Source: Antedon bifida (lineage: Eukaryota; Echinodermata; Crinoidea; Comatulida; Antedonidae). Taken from it: a stretch of DNA of 64,000 nt. This document shows positions 37,101 to 46,100 of this stretch, one piece after another (positions within the stretch are counted from its first letter, which is position 1; each line of letters begins with the position of its first letter). Location of the stretch: assembly GCA_963402885.1 (NCBI GenBank), contig OY727094.1, positions 16,742,501 to 16,806,500 on the forward strand. The letters run 5' to 3'. Under the pieces are notes generated by a model. That model was not told the origin of the DNA and made no database searches. It saw nothing but the letters and a program-made list of their open reading frames with translations. A program made the position numbers and the translations under genes.

Positions 37101-37430
37101 ACCCTAGACTATAAGGCCTATATCATATATGTTTTCAGTATGGCTACAGCGGCAAAAATCTAATTTCCAAAATAAAGGCCTAGGTCTAGGGTAGGGTTAG
37201 TTTAGACAGGCCTACTAGTTCTACTTAACTAGGCTCTGCTGTCTAGGCCTAGTAGCCTAAGTGTCTAGTTAAAAAGAAGATTTGGCAGCAACAGGTTTTA
37301 CCGGTTTCCAAATATCAGCAAATATTTTATCATCTATATACGTCACATGCAGTTTCAACTTAGGTAAAAATATGTTATGGGTGTAGTAACAGCTACAAAC
37401 ATAGAAGCTCTTTCTATCATCAAGACTCAT
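33914..37430 (-). CDS. OGFOD2: OGFOD2, 2-oxoglutarate/Fe(II) oxygenase domain protein (5' six exons)
   Basis: Six minus-strand exons chain in phase: 37430-37302, 36867-36811, 36070-35960, 35687-35588, 35219-35095 and 34171-33914, giving 260 residues that follow human OGFOD2 from its Cys-rich N-terminus (here YVCSCYYTHNIFLP) through EVERRKLLGQ, EHFENTDLPKGRPNTMNNYG, LLYPDCGGDLLDSHKAFVVKY, HYDNAEVTLN and LYFGGM. The HYD triad supplies two of the three iron ligands of the prolyl-4-hydroxylase-like double-stranded beta helix. The last roughly 90 residues, with the distal His and the 2-oxoglutarate-binding basic residue, were not found; the donor at 33913 shows that more exons exist. The substrate of the family is not known to me. 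Intron arrays: 84-bp and 21-bp. Confidence 0.9.
34172..34483. other. OGFOD2 intron with a LINE-type 3' tail
   Basis: 34228-34330 resembles a minus-strand LINE 3' end (TTTATTTTATTTTTATTTAT then A-rich text). No exon. Confidence 0.4.
34484..35080. repeat. 84-bp G-rich minisatellite, 8 copies, in an OGFOD2 intron
   Basis: GGGCATTTATACCAAATGAT recurs at 34484, 34567, 34647, 34732, 34817, 34901, 34985 and 35070 (spacing 80-85). Each unit has a G-rich half (GGGGTAGGGGGAG, GGTGGGGTGGGGG). The array fills the intron right up to the exon 5 donor. Open frames on both strands are a by-product of the period. Confidence 0.95.
35095..35219 (-). CDS. OGFOD2: OGFOD2 exon 5
   Basis: Encodes ERIYSFLVFTEEFC through LPKGRPNTMNNYG, phase 1 to 0, donor GTAAGT. 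The 84-bp intron array begins only about 15 bp beyond the donor. Confidence 0.92.
35588..35687 (-). CDS. OGFOD2: OGFOD2 exon 4
   Basis: One hundred nucleotides, phase 0 to 1, encoding a FLELVEHSKQKN...LIKLISTEK segment that fits human FLAVTEYS...LETVSEEK. Donor GTTTGT is weak but phase agrees with exon 5. Confidence 0.75.
35960..36070 (-). CDS. OGFOD2: OGFOD2 exon 3
   Basis: Thirty-seven codons with EVERRKLLGQ, matching human EVERRQRLGQ; phase 0 to 0, donor GTATGG. Confidence 0.9.
36300..36757. repeat. 21-bp minisatellite, about 22 copies, in an OGFOD2 intron
   Basis: TATTCTGCTACACAGGTACCG repeats every 21 bp, with a left subfamily (ACATGTACAAT) and a right one (ACAGGTACCGT). It is open in several frames because 21 is a multiple of three; no real protein is implied. 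Confidence 0.95.
36811..36867 (-). CDS. OGFOD2: OGFOD2 exon 2
   Basis: Nineteen codons (ILKNKRCDNEEGFTDVLRV), phase 0 to 0, donor GTAAGT. Confidence 0.85.
37302..37430 (-). CDS. OGFOD2: OGFOD2 exon 1 with start codon
   Basis: Forty-three codons from ATG at 37430 to donor GTAAAA, phase 0. MSLDDRKSFYVCSCYYTHNI matches the position of the human FCRCACFCTDN segment; the end ADIWKP joins exon 2 ILKNKRC like human DYGPILRSRGC. Confidence 0.85.
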
Positions 37431-37793
37431 TTTATTTTCTAGGCCTACGTAACTGTATGCTTACTGTTCTGTAGCAAGCTTGGCTTCATCTTGTTGATTG
37501 ATTGATCGCAAAAATCATAACAAAAAACATGTGTAATAGCTGTTGTTTATTTTAAGGTCACCGAGTCATAACAGAGAGGGCGGTACACAGCGGTTTTTTT
37601 CAGAGCCATATATATATGGCTCTGGTTTTTTTATTTTTTTATTAGGAGGAGCTGAGGCTACATTATAGGTGGCGCGCGGCGGTGTTTTTGAAAAAAAAAA
37701 AAGAAACTGTAAAGATAGTTTTAAAAATGTTATAAAACAAGTATGTACATTGTAATTTAAACAAAATGAAAGTGTACAGGGAAAAATTCTTAC
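37431..37793. other. Short intergenic gap or intron, with a perfect hairpin
   Basis: It holds the likely OGFOD2 promoter and 5' UTR (37431-37520). 37601-37624 is a perfect palindrome CAGAGCCATATA/TATATGGCTCTG. No further exon of the PHD/FLYWCH gene was found here. Confidence 0.45.
37601..37624. repeat. 24-bp perfect hairpin, also at 44031-44053
   Basis: CAGAGCCATATA followed by TATATGGCTCTG. A nearly identical hairpin (one base shorter in the centre) occurs at 44031-44053. Confidence 0.85.
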
Positions 37794-38136
37794 CACACTC
37801 TTGCTCTTCCCAGTATGTCCATCATAGCATCAGTTGCAAATAAAACATGCCGTCCACCATCAATGACCACATCGTCTCGAAGAAAGCCTGGTGCTATATG
37901 TTGGTTTTGGAGTTCGAATTGCAAGTTGGACGGATGCCTTGGTCTGGACAACTTTCGTCGTAGGTTGGCTTGTCTTGCGAGGCTGGAAGGTTTAGGCAGA
38001 GTAGGATGAAGAGCAATTTGACCAACACCGATGTCATCACGCATTATGGTGTCCACGATTTCAGCTGCTGAGTCGAAAGGTCGTTCCAGAGCTGTAGCTT
38101 TTATCTTACGACGGATCACGGCCACCTTACCACGTC
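37794..38136 (-). CDS. PHD/FLYWCH gene exon 3 (MULE N-terminal helical region)
   Basis: 343 nt, phase 1 to 2, acceptor TACTCTACAG, donor GTAAGA. Ends in RVW, the point where MULE proteins continue with a DGTFK-type motif. Confidence 0.75.
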
Positions 38137-39324
38137 CTGTAGAGTAAAGATGAAAGGGAAAAAGAAATACACACATTATTAATCATTAATTCACGATCAT
38201 TTTGAGTTAAAGCGCATGATTTGCAAACATGTTTTTTTAGTTTTATATTGATCGAAACGTCGAGAAACTCAACAGTTTTCGAGAAACTCAACAGTTTTCG
38301 GAACAGATATACGTGGTGTACTTTATCAAAAATTTGATTTTGCCATGCATAATATATTGCTGAATAAAAAAAAAATGTGGATGTGAGATGATAAAAACTA
38401 TAAATGCACGTACCTGGCATCATCCCGCATATGTGCTCGTGGAGTCCTCTAGTATATACCCCATCTCTTTCTAAAACCGTTGCTTTACAGGTTAAGGCAG
38501 GAGTCCTACGGTAGCACCGCCAAGTTGTGTTCGCCCGCCTCCGATCAACCTTCTTTGTATATTGGTATCCTAGGCTATCTATCAAAGTTGCCTGTTAAAT
38601 AAAAATGTCATATGATAATAAATCAAACGCAAAGAAAAGTTAGGCAAATCATGTTTCAACAGTTGGAACTTGCTTCAGAAGATCAACAAATAAAGTTTAA
38701 AATATTAATTTATAATTGGACCTGCCTCACTTCTTCCGGAGATTGCTTTATATTATTACATAAGAATAACATGTATAAGCACTGAAACAAATACTATCTA
38801 ATACGGTATAATTATTTAAAATAACAATAAGAATGTAAATTAAATCAATTCCTTTTATATCCTAGACGGATCTACTTTTTTTTCCGAAATAAAAGATGAA
38901 TGAATGAATAACAAAAATAAATTCTGAACTATGAAAAGAGCTATATAAAATACACCCTTACCTTTCCTTTCGCCGATGTGCCTTCCTCCACTACGTACTG
39001 GATTTCGTCACCCTCGTCGTCATTTCCTGCCACAGGATTCGGCTGTGGATAAGGATTCTCCATCTCGACTTCCTGATGTACTTCTGGCTCAACAAACTGT
39101 CCCAGGTCGGCGGCAAACACATCGATTTCATCTGGCATCGGTTGATCATTTTCAGAACATTGTCGGCAACTCCATTCAATATAACCATTCTCCACTCCTC
39201 TTAAATACTCTGCTCGCGTCACTCCACTATCACACTCGCGATGTTGCCATCTATCACACTCCTCACATAGCAGTCCTTCTTGATTCTCGATAACAGGTTG
39301 TTGGCATTCAATACAAGCGTTCAT
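37794..39324 (-). CDS. PHD finger + FLYWCH zinc finger protein with MULE-type N-terminal module
   Basis: Three minus-strand exons in phase: 39324-38962, 38591-38414 and 38136-37794, together about 294 residues. Residues 4-53 form a PHD finger (C4HC3: CIEC, CEEC, H..C, CRQC). After an acidic linker, residues 122-181 form a FLYWCH-type finger (LGYQYTKK, WRCYRR, CKATVLE, HEHICG). Exon 3 continues as the helical segment that follows FLYWCH in MULE-derived proteins (IRRKIKATALERP, LPKPSSLARQANLRRKL, RDDVVIDGGRHVLFATDAMM, ILGRARVW). In MULE transposases the DDE core follows directly; here exon 3 stops at a donor (GTAAGA, phase 2) and no core exon was found before OGFOD2. It is either a domesticated, shortened protein or a gene whose last exons I missed. 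FLYWCH and PHD modules bind DNA and histone tails respectively. Confidence 0.75.
38414..38591 (-). CDS. PHD/FLYWCH gene exon 2 (FLYWCH finger)
   Basis: 178 nt, phase 0 to 1, acceptor ATTTAACAG, donor GTACGT. Contains W-x-C, C and H-x-H in FLYWCH spacing. Confidence 0.8.
38592..38961. other. Intron 1 of the PHD/FLYWCH gene
   Basis: AT-rich, nothing else recognised. Confidence 0.5.
38962..39324 (-). CDS. PHD/FLYWCH gene exon 1 (PHD finger)
   Basis: One hundred twenty-one codons from ATG at 39324, chosen because the PHD cysteines begin at residue 4; the upstream in-frame ATG at 39408 would add 28 residues without any motif. Donor GTAAGG, phase 0. Confidence 0.8.
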
Positions 39325-40083
39325 GTTGATAATTTGATAAAAAGTAATGTTCAATTGGAAAAAACTCCATTTTAAAGGAAAACGCAAGCACCAAAAAGTG
39401 CGTGGCATTTCTGTGCAAATAATAGATTATTGTCTTTATGTAATGTTAGATGACGCCGATACGCGGAGCTCCACAGATAATGTGACTAGGCGCGGTTAAT
39501 GCGCTAACATCTAACATAAATTCAAAACAATTAGCCCCGCGAAGGTGTTGTTGATACACATAATAGTAAAACAATAGGACACAACTTCATTTAAAGTGCT
39601 TTATTTGCACGTTAGAATGTTTGAATGTTATTCCACAATTTCATATGTTATTGAATTTACTATAGACCTAATAAGTAACAATATAAATAGCTTTACTACA
39701 TAACATATATTAATATTATTACAGTACGTTTGTATTTGTTTTGCCTATTTCAACTTCAATAATTGATACAGTATTTGTTTGAATACGTTAAATAAATTTA
39801 TATTGCGCTTAGAATGGTGAATTATTATAATAAACATTATTTTTATAAAAACTTAACTAAAAAATACGTTTATTCTTTGATTTTATTCTTAAACATATAT
39901 TGGTTGGTTTCATTTATTTTTTTTTCTCCATCGTGGTTTCATAGGCTTTACTGTACGTTTATAATACTGCATTGGCTTGTTGTAGCTGCGGCGGTATTGG
40001 CGTCCCATAGAAAATGTTGGCGGCCGTTTCAGTCGGCGGCCGTTTCGGTCACACACCAGTGAGAGGAGGCGCGCCTATCAAAA
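39325..40083. promoter_or_regulatory. Divergent promoter region between PHD/FLYWCH gene and MYO19
   Basis: The two start codons (39324 minus, 40084 plus) are 759 bp apart and face away from each other. 39985-40075 is CpG-dense, with the 12-mer GGCGGCCGTTTC in direct repeat (40020 and 40036 region) and a GGCGCGCC palindrome just before the MYO19 start. 39440-39500 also has CpG-rich text (GACGCCGATACGCGGAGC). Shared, TATA-less control of both genes is a reasonable inference. Confidence 0.6.
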
Positions 40084-40137
40084 TGACAACTATTTTGATG
40101 GAAAAAAGCAATAATTACATTCCAGTAGGCAAAAAAG
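40084..40137 (+). CDS. MYO19: MYO19 exon 1 (candidate start)
   Basis: Eighteen codons from ATG (AAAATGA context) to a strong donor GTAAGT, phase 0, joining exon 2 in frame. It sits directly after the CpG-dense promoter. The long first intron makes this join an inference; no homology helps because myosin N-termini vary. Confidence 0.6.
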
Positions 40138-43100
40138 TAAGTTACTAAAGTAATGCAATTACTAGGCGGCGCCTAGCTAGGCTAGGTACAGGCAATGTAG
40201 GATAATGCAGGTCAGGTGCAATAAATCTAGGCCCTACTAGGCTAGCCTAGCCTTGCCCCTACTAGTAGTAGGCCTAGGCCTAGTAGGCCTAGCCTATTAG
40301 ACCGGGTCTGGGCTCGCACTGGCCGATCGCCAAGCCAAGAAAACGTTTCCAGATTGGCGAAAATAAAACGGCTACTTTAGCATTTTGGCTATGGCATATG
40401 ATAAAATAGATAATAAAATAATCATTTTGGCGAAAGCATAAAGTCCAACTAAAAGGTCCATTTGTCGATCTTCAAGCATTTATTTTGTTCGTTATCATGT
40501 TGTTTACTTCAAGCTCCATTTACGTCAACTTGTTTCGTTGTACCAGGCGTCTCTTTGTTATTTCAATATGATGGAGATAGCAAAGGTAGACTGCACAGAG
40601 AGACAGACGTTACACGACACATGGATGATGGAGTCTACCCAAACTATCACGTGTTGCGCTGCACAAACGATTGACGACTCGACAGCCGACGGTCGGCTAT
40701 TTACCGGGATTGTCTATTTTCGATAAGGGTGTTCTTTTCAGATTAAAAAATAACATAGTATCTTCAATGAATGATCTTATCGAAATCAATATTTATGCGT
40801 TATGCATTTTAGGCTCCAATAATGTAGTTTCATATTTTACCCGTGCGTGCAATGCGTCAGTAGAGTAAACAAAACAACATTTGGGAAATGGTAGAGTCTA
40901 ACGGGGATTTAGCTAAACACACACGTGCATTTATTGCGGACTATATAAACAGCAAGGCCGGCCGTCGGCTTCTGTGTTGTTGGGTAATAAATAATCGAGC
41001 CGGGATGGTATAAATTTCTCCCCCGACAGAAACGCCTTTTCCCTGTGCTTTGGCCTATATTATCTGCACGTTGAACAATGATACGAGTGTTCGTTGCTAG
41101 AAATATTTTTAGCATATAGGCCTACGACGTACCGTCGTACATAATTTTGTAGGCCTAGGCCTGCGCTACTGCACTTTCGCACCTCTTGAGCATACCCAAT
41201 TTAAAAACATTCACCCGCTGCGCGGCGGTGACGGTGGGTGACCGTGAAAGTCTTAGGACACGATTTTCGCGTGGTACGGAAGCCACCAGCCAAGCGTAAA
41301 AAAACAAAAATAACATAGCGTTCAGGGGATTTCAGAAAACTGTAAAATGTTTCTTATTAAATTGATAACTGCATGAATGCTGTATGATTAAAAACAATTT
41401 GAACAATTGTTTTGATCATATAAAATACAACAACAATTATTTTTTAAAATCAAATATACAGTGATTTAGACATGGCTCTCTTTCCCCAAATGCCTTACAA
41501 AAACGTTTAGGGAACAGTGTATAGACCTATTGACATAGATAAATTAACTAAAACGTTTTTACCATTATATTTCAACAATTTTTAATTTTGGCTAATGACC
41601 GATTCATTTGGCTAAATAAAAAAATTGAACTTTAGCCATTTTGGCTATAGATAAACTGATTTGACTAAAAAAAATATTTTGACTTTCGCCAAATGGCTAA
41701 ACAAAATGAAATGTTAGTGCTACCCCAGCGGGTGCTGGTCAACCCGTACCCAAACCAACCCGTACCCATGCCAACTCGTACCCAACTTGGCTAACCCGTA
41801 CCCAAATAATTGGTCAACTCGTACCCACTTTGGCTAACCCGTACCCAAACCAACCCGTACCCATGCCAACTCGTACCTAAATATTTGGCTTACTCGTACC
41901 CAAGTATTTGGCTTACTCGTACCCATTTTTGGCTTACTCGTACCCATTATTTGGCCTACTCGTACCCAATTTGAATAATTACTTGTAATGATTTGATCGG
42001 CGCAAAACTAGTGGTATGCTTTTGCCGTATGAATATTTTTATATTTAAATTGTTTTTTTATTTTACAGGTCTCGCTGAAATGTGTGCTAATAAAAATGAC
42101 CATTGATTTGATTGTAAACTTCGTTTATTTAGGCATATATTTGTTAACATTTATTTAATAGTATTATAGTTTTATAAACGTATGTTTGATGTGCTTTTTT
42201 ATTTACGTAAGAGAACATTAATTAATACAAAAATATTTTAACTGTTGTATAGTATTACAATTCTCAATTAAGCCCAGGTAAAGTAGGCCTACCAACAACG
42301 TATAATTTTTATCACCTAATTATCTTCCCTGATTAGATTCGATCAAGTAATTATTATTTCTATTGTATTGGTAATTTAAAATTGGTTGAATTAACAACGC
42401 CCTGTTTTAAGCAAAAAGCTCACAGGGCTATGGGGTCGAATTACTCGTAGATTTCGTGTTACGTGTTTTTGTTGACCGGGATTAAAAGAGACGACTCAGT
42501 CGTATGATCGTTTTTCATATATTGTATTTATTAATAATTCAGTGAAATGATCATATCGGGGATCATAATTATACACGTACTGTAAGGCCTGCAGGGCTAT
42601 GGGGTAGAATTACTCGTAGATTTCGTGTTACGTGTTTTTGCTGACCGGGATTAACCTTTTATTATAAAAAAACACGCATTTATAGGGCGTCAAAGAGACG
42701 AATCAGTAATGACGTATGATCGTTTTCCATATATTGTATTTATTAATAATTCAGTGAAATGATCATATCGGGGATCATAATTATACACGTACTGTAAGGC
42801 ATGCAGAGCTATGGGGTAGAATTACTCGTAGATTTCGTGTTACATGTTTTTGCTGACCGGGATTAACATTTTATTAAAAAAAAACCACGCATTTATAGGG
42901 CGTCAAAGAGACGACTCAGCAATGACGTACGATCGTTTTCCATATATTTTATTTAATTAATAATTCAGTGAAATGATCATATACACGTACTGTAAGGCAA
43001 TTAAACATTTTGGCAGATTTTCTTCTATAACAGGCAGCTACGTGTTTTTGCTGACTGGGGATTCCTCTTTTATATTAAAAAAACGCATTTGTAGTGTGTC

Positions 43101-46100
43101 AAAAAATAGACAACGCAATGTGGCGTATGATCGTTTTCTATTTATTTTTTTTCTTAAATAATTCAGTAAATGATCTGTTTGTTTACGGCAATTAAACATT
43201 TTTGGTAGATGTTTCCTTAATAACAGCTAGCTACGTGTTTTTGCTGACGAGGAATTCCTTTAAAAAAAAAAAAAACGCATTCTATAATGTGTCAAATAAG
43301 ACAAATTAATGACCTACGACCGTTTTTCCATGGCAACGGATGTCGTATTATTTACTAAAGTAATATAAACGTTCTGAAGGCCTACCTACACGTGTCTGAA
43401 TATACTTAGGCCTACGTATCTATCAGCGATAAGATGATTTTTTTATAGTTTTAGTAGTATGTATTTTGGTTTTTTAGTCATAATAATACAGTAATAATCA
43501 TTATAAAATGAAAATTGTAATTAAATGTTAAATTATTAGAGGTTACCTTTTATTATTATTCTCACATCCGTCATTGTATACTAGGGGATTTGTTTTATAA
43601 ACGGCAATAGGCCTAATCTACTTTCATTATTCTAATGCTCACTTAGCAGCAAAAATGAGGCTGGTATCCACTTAAATAGTTTCGTGATTTTAAAATACGA
43701 GTGACTACTTGAAAATGTATTAAATATTTTCGAAATGTTAAAACAGTTTAATATTTTCCAAAACTTGCAAAACAAAACAACAAAAACCATTTTTAAAACG
43801 ATTTTCAAAAAGCACATTAGGCCTACTTCATTATCTGTAAAATAAAATGAAAATACAAATTATGTATAAAAGATATTCATGTTTACTTTTAATAATTCAA
43901 GTTTTCATCATCACAGACTAGTGGGTATTTCAATTTCCGTGTACTACTATTCGTAGTAAATAATAGATTAATAACTATTCATAAATGAAAAAAAATAGAA
44001 TGCAACACAGCCGACCACTGACATCTTCAACAGAGCCATATATTATGGCTCTGATCTTCAATGTAAAACAGAGCCCTCAAGTATTAACTTGACCTAATAC
44101 GACGTACCAAATACGATGAAAGCTGTGCTTTTTTCGTACGAGTCTGTACATATTATTATACATTTTAGGTCAATAGTTTTTGCCATTATAATATCGAACA
44201 TATGATTGGTATCTAAAAATGTAATAAAACTGGGTTTAAATGTAATATAAATATACTTTAAATAGCATTAAACTTGGGTACGGGCCAGCCAATGATGGGT
44301 ACGGGTCAGCCAATGATGGGTACGGGTCAGCCAATGATGGGTACGGGTCAGCCAATGATGGGTACGGGTCAGCCAAAATTTTGGGTACGAGTAAGCCAAA
44401 ATTTGGGTACGAGTTGGTGGGTACGAGTTGGCATGGGTACGGGTTGACCTGTATTCATTAGACCTACTAGGTAGGTAGGCCTGGGTAGGATATTATTAAG
44501 CCTAACCTAAGTCTAGGCCGGTTATCACAGTAAATTTTTTTTTTTGCTGCCCGATCGTCTTGGGCCCAGAAAACGTGGTCCCGATCGTCTTTAGCGTTCG
44601 GCCTGACCCCAATCGTCTCATGCGTTGCTGGCCCGATCGTCTCATCATGTGTTAGGAACCATTTTGGTCTCTATCGTCTCATTTGCTGGGCCCGATCGTA
44701 TTAGCGCAGGGCCCAATGCGGTAGTTTTATGTTTGATATGGTAAAATCGATAACGTTTTATTTTGGTTCCGATAAAATCGGGTATTCGGTATGGAGCGTT
44801 ACTGATACGCTTTTGTGGTTGTAATTGGTTCTGGTCAATATTTGTTTGGTATAAGGGATGAATGTTTATTTAGGCCTAATAATGTATAAATGTTTGTTTT
44901 CAATTTATTTTACAGGTGGTTGCAAAAAGTTTGTGAATATGTGCTCTTGAAAATCATTGTAAAAATGTTATTTCTGGAAAAAATATCAGAAATTAATAGT
45001 TAAAATAGTTTATAATTAGTAATAGAGTATTTATTACCAAAGAGACGTTCTTTCTATGCCTACAATACAAGTGAATATACTAGAGTACATGTTTTAGGGT
45101 AGGCCTATTATAAACTGATGTGTTGATTGAGGAATGAATCTACAGTACCATAACGTATTGACAAGATATAATATGGATAGAAGAATGAGTGTTATCCATT
45201 TAAGTGTAGCATGAAAGCAAACATTTTAAATTATTATAACATATTTAATTGTTATAATAATGTTAATTAATACTTCAGATTACTAAAACTAACAGTGGGG
45301 GAAAAAATACCCGGAATGTCGAATAAGGAATAAGTAACCAACTTCACAACGCTTTAGGCCTAAGCTTTTTGGGCTATCCTGCAAAATCTTTTATGTATTA
45401 TTTGTAATGTCAGTAATTTATGTTATCACTTTCTTTTGTATGTATTTTTTATGATGATTTTCCTAATAAATTCAAATCAAATCAGACCGACTACACTTTT
45501 CTGCAAGCCTAGCCTGGGCCTAGTACTTAGTAGGCACTCCTGTCTAGGCTATAATAGTAATAGGGCCAAATAACCATTTAAATTCTCCGGGTCCTAGCTA
45601 GGCTAGGTCACAGGTGGTTATATGTTTATAAAAATTTGTTTGTACAAATTTACCATTTCGCTATTTTTTTTTCAGATTATTACTAAATCTAGGCCTAGAT
45701 GCATTCCACCCCAAGTTAAAAAGAAACCAGCATGTCGTTTCAAAAAGGTAAAGGAAGATGCTGTTGATATTCTCTCTGTCATGCATAGTAGGCCTACTTT
45801 AGTAGACCTGAAGTGAACATTCTGACACTTGGCACAGTTATTCATTAGGGTATTAAAAACATGGAATGAAATGGTTGCCCACACATTGGCTGGTTAATTT
45901 ACTAATTCCATCTGTGTAAGCCGTTCTTTAAGTCAGTAGATTGTTTAATACGTACATGTGCAACGTTTCAACTTGTTTTCAATAAGTCTTCATCTGGGAA
46001 CTGACTAGATGTTAGTGGTTGCTAGGAGTACTGTAGCTTTGCTAGTTGTAGATTAGCGCCCCCTAAAAAGGCAAAGAACTTCGGAAAATCACAGACTAAG

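Larger units (their letters stand above)
41737..44449. mobile_element. Foldback element with tandem-array inverted ends, in MYO19 intron 1
   Basis: Left arm 41737-41970 is a string of about 14 subunits of CAACTCGTACCCA type; right arm 44274-44449 holds about 10 of the same in reverse (GGGTACGGGTCAGCCAATGA). The outer ends mirror each other: GGTCAACCCGTACCC and GGGTACGGGTTGACC. Between them lie a 170-210-bp satellite (42420-43340) and AT-rich DNA without coding capacity. Arms of this kind are known from foldback transposons; superfamily not assigned and target duplication not clear. Confidence 0.7.

Noticed and set aside
37302-39324. PHD/FLYWCH exons and OGFOD2 exons as one fused gene
   Set aside because: Exon 3 of the former ends in phase 2, while no OGFOD2 exon accepts phase 2, and OGFOD2 has its own good start at 37430.
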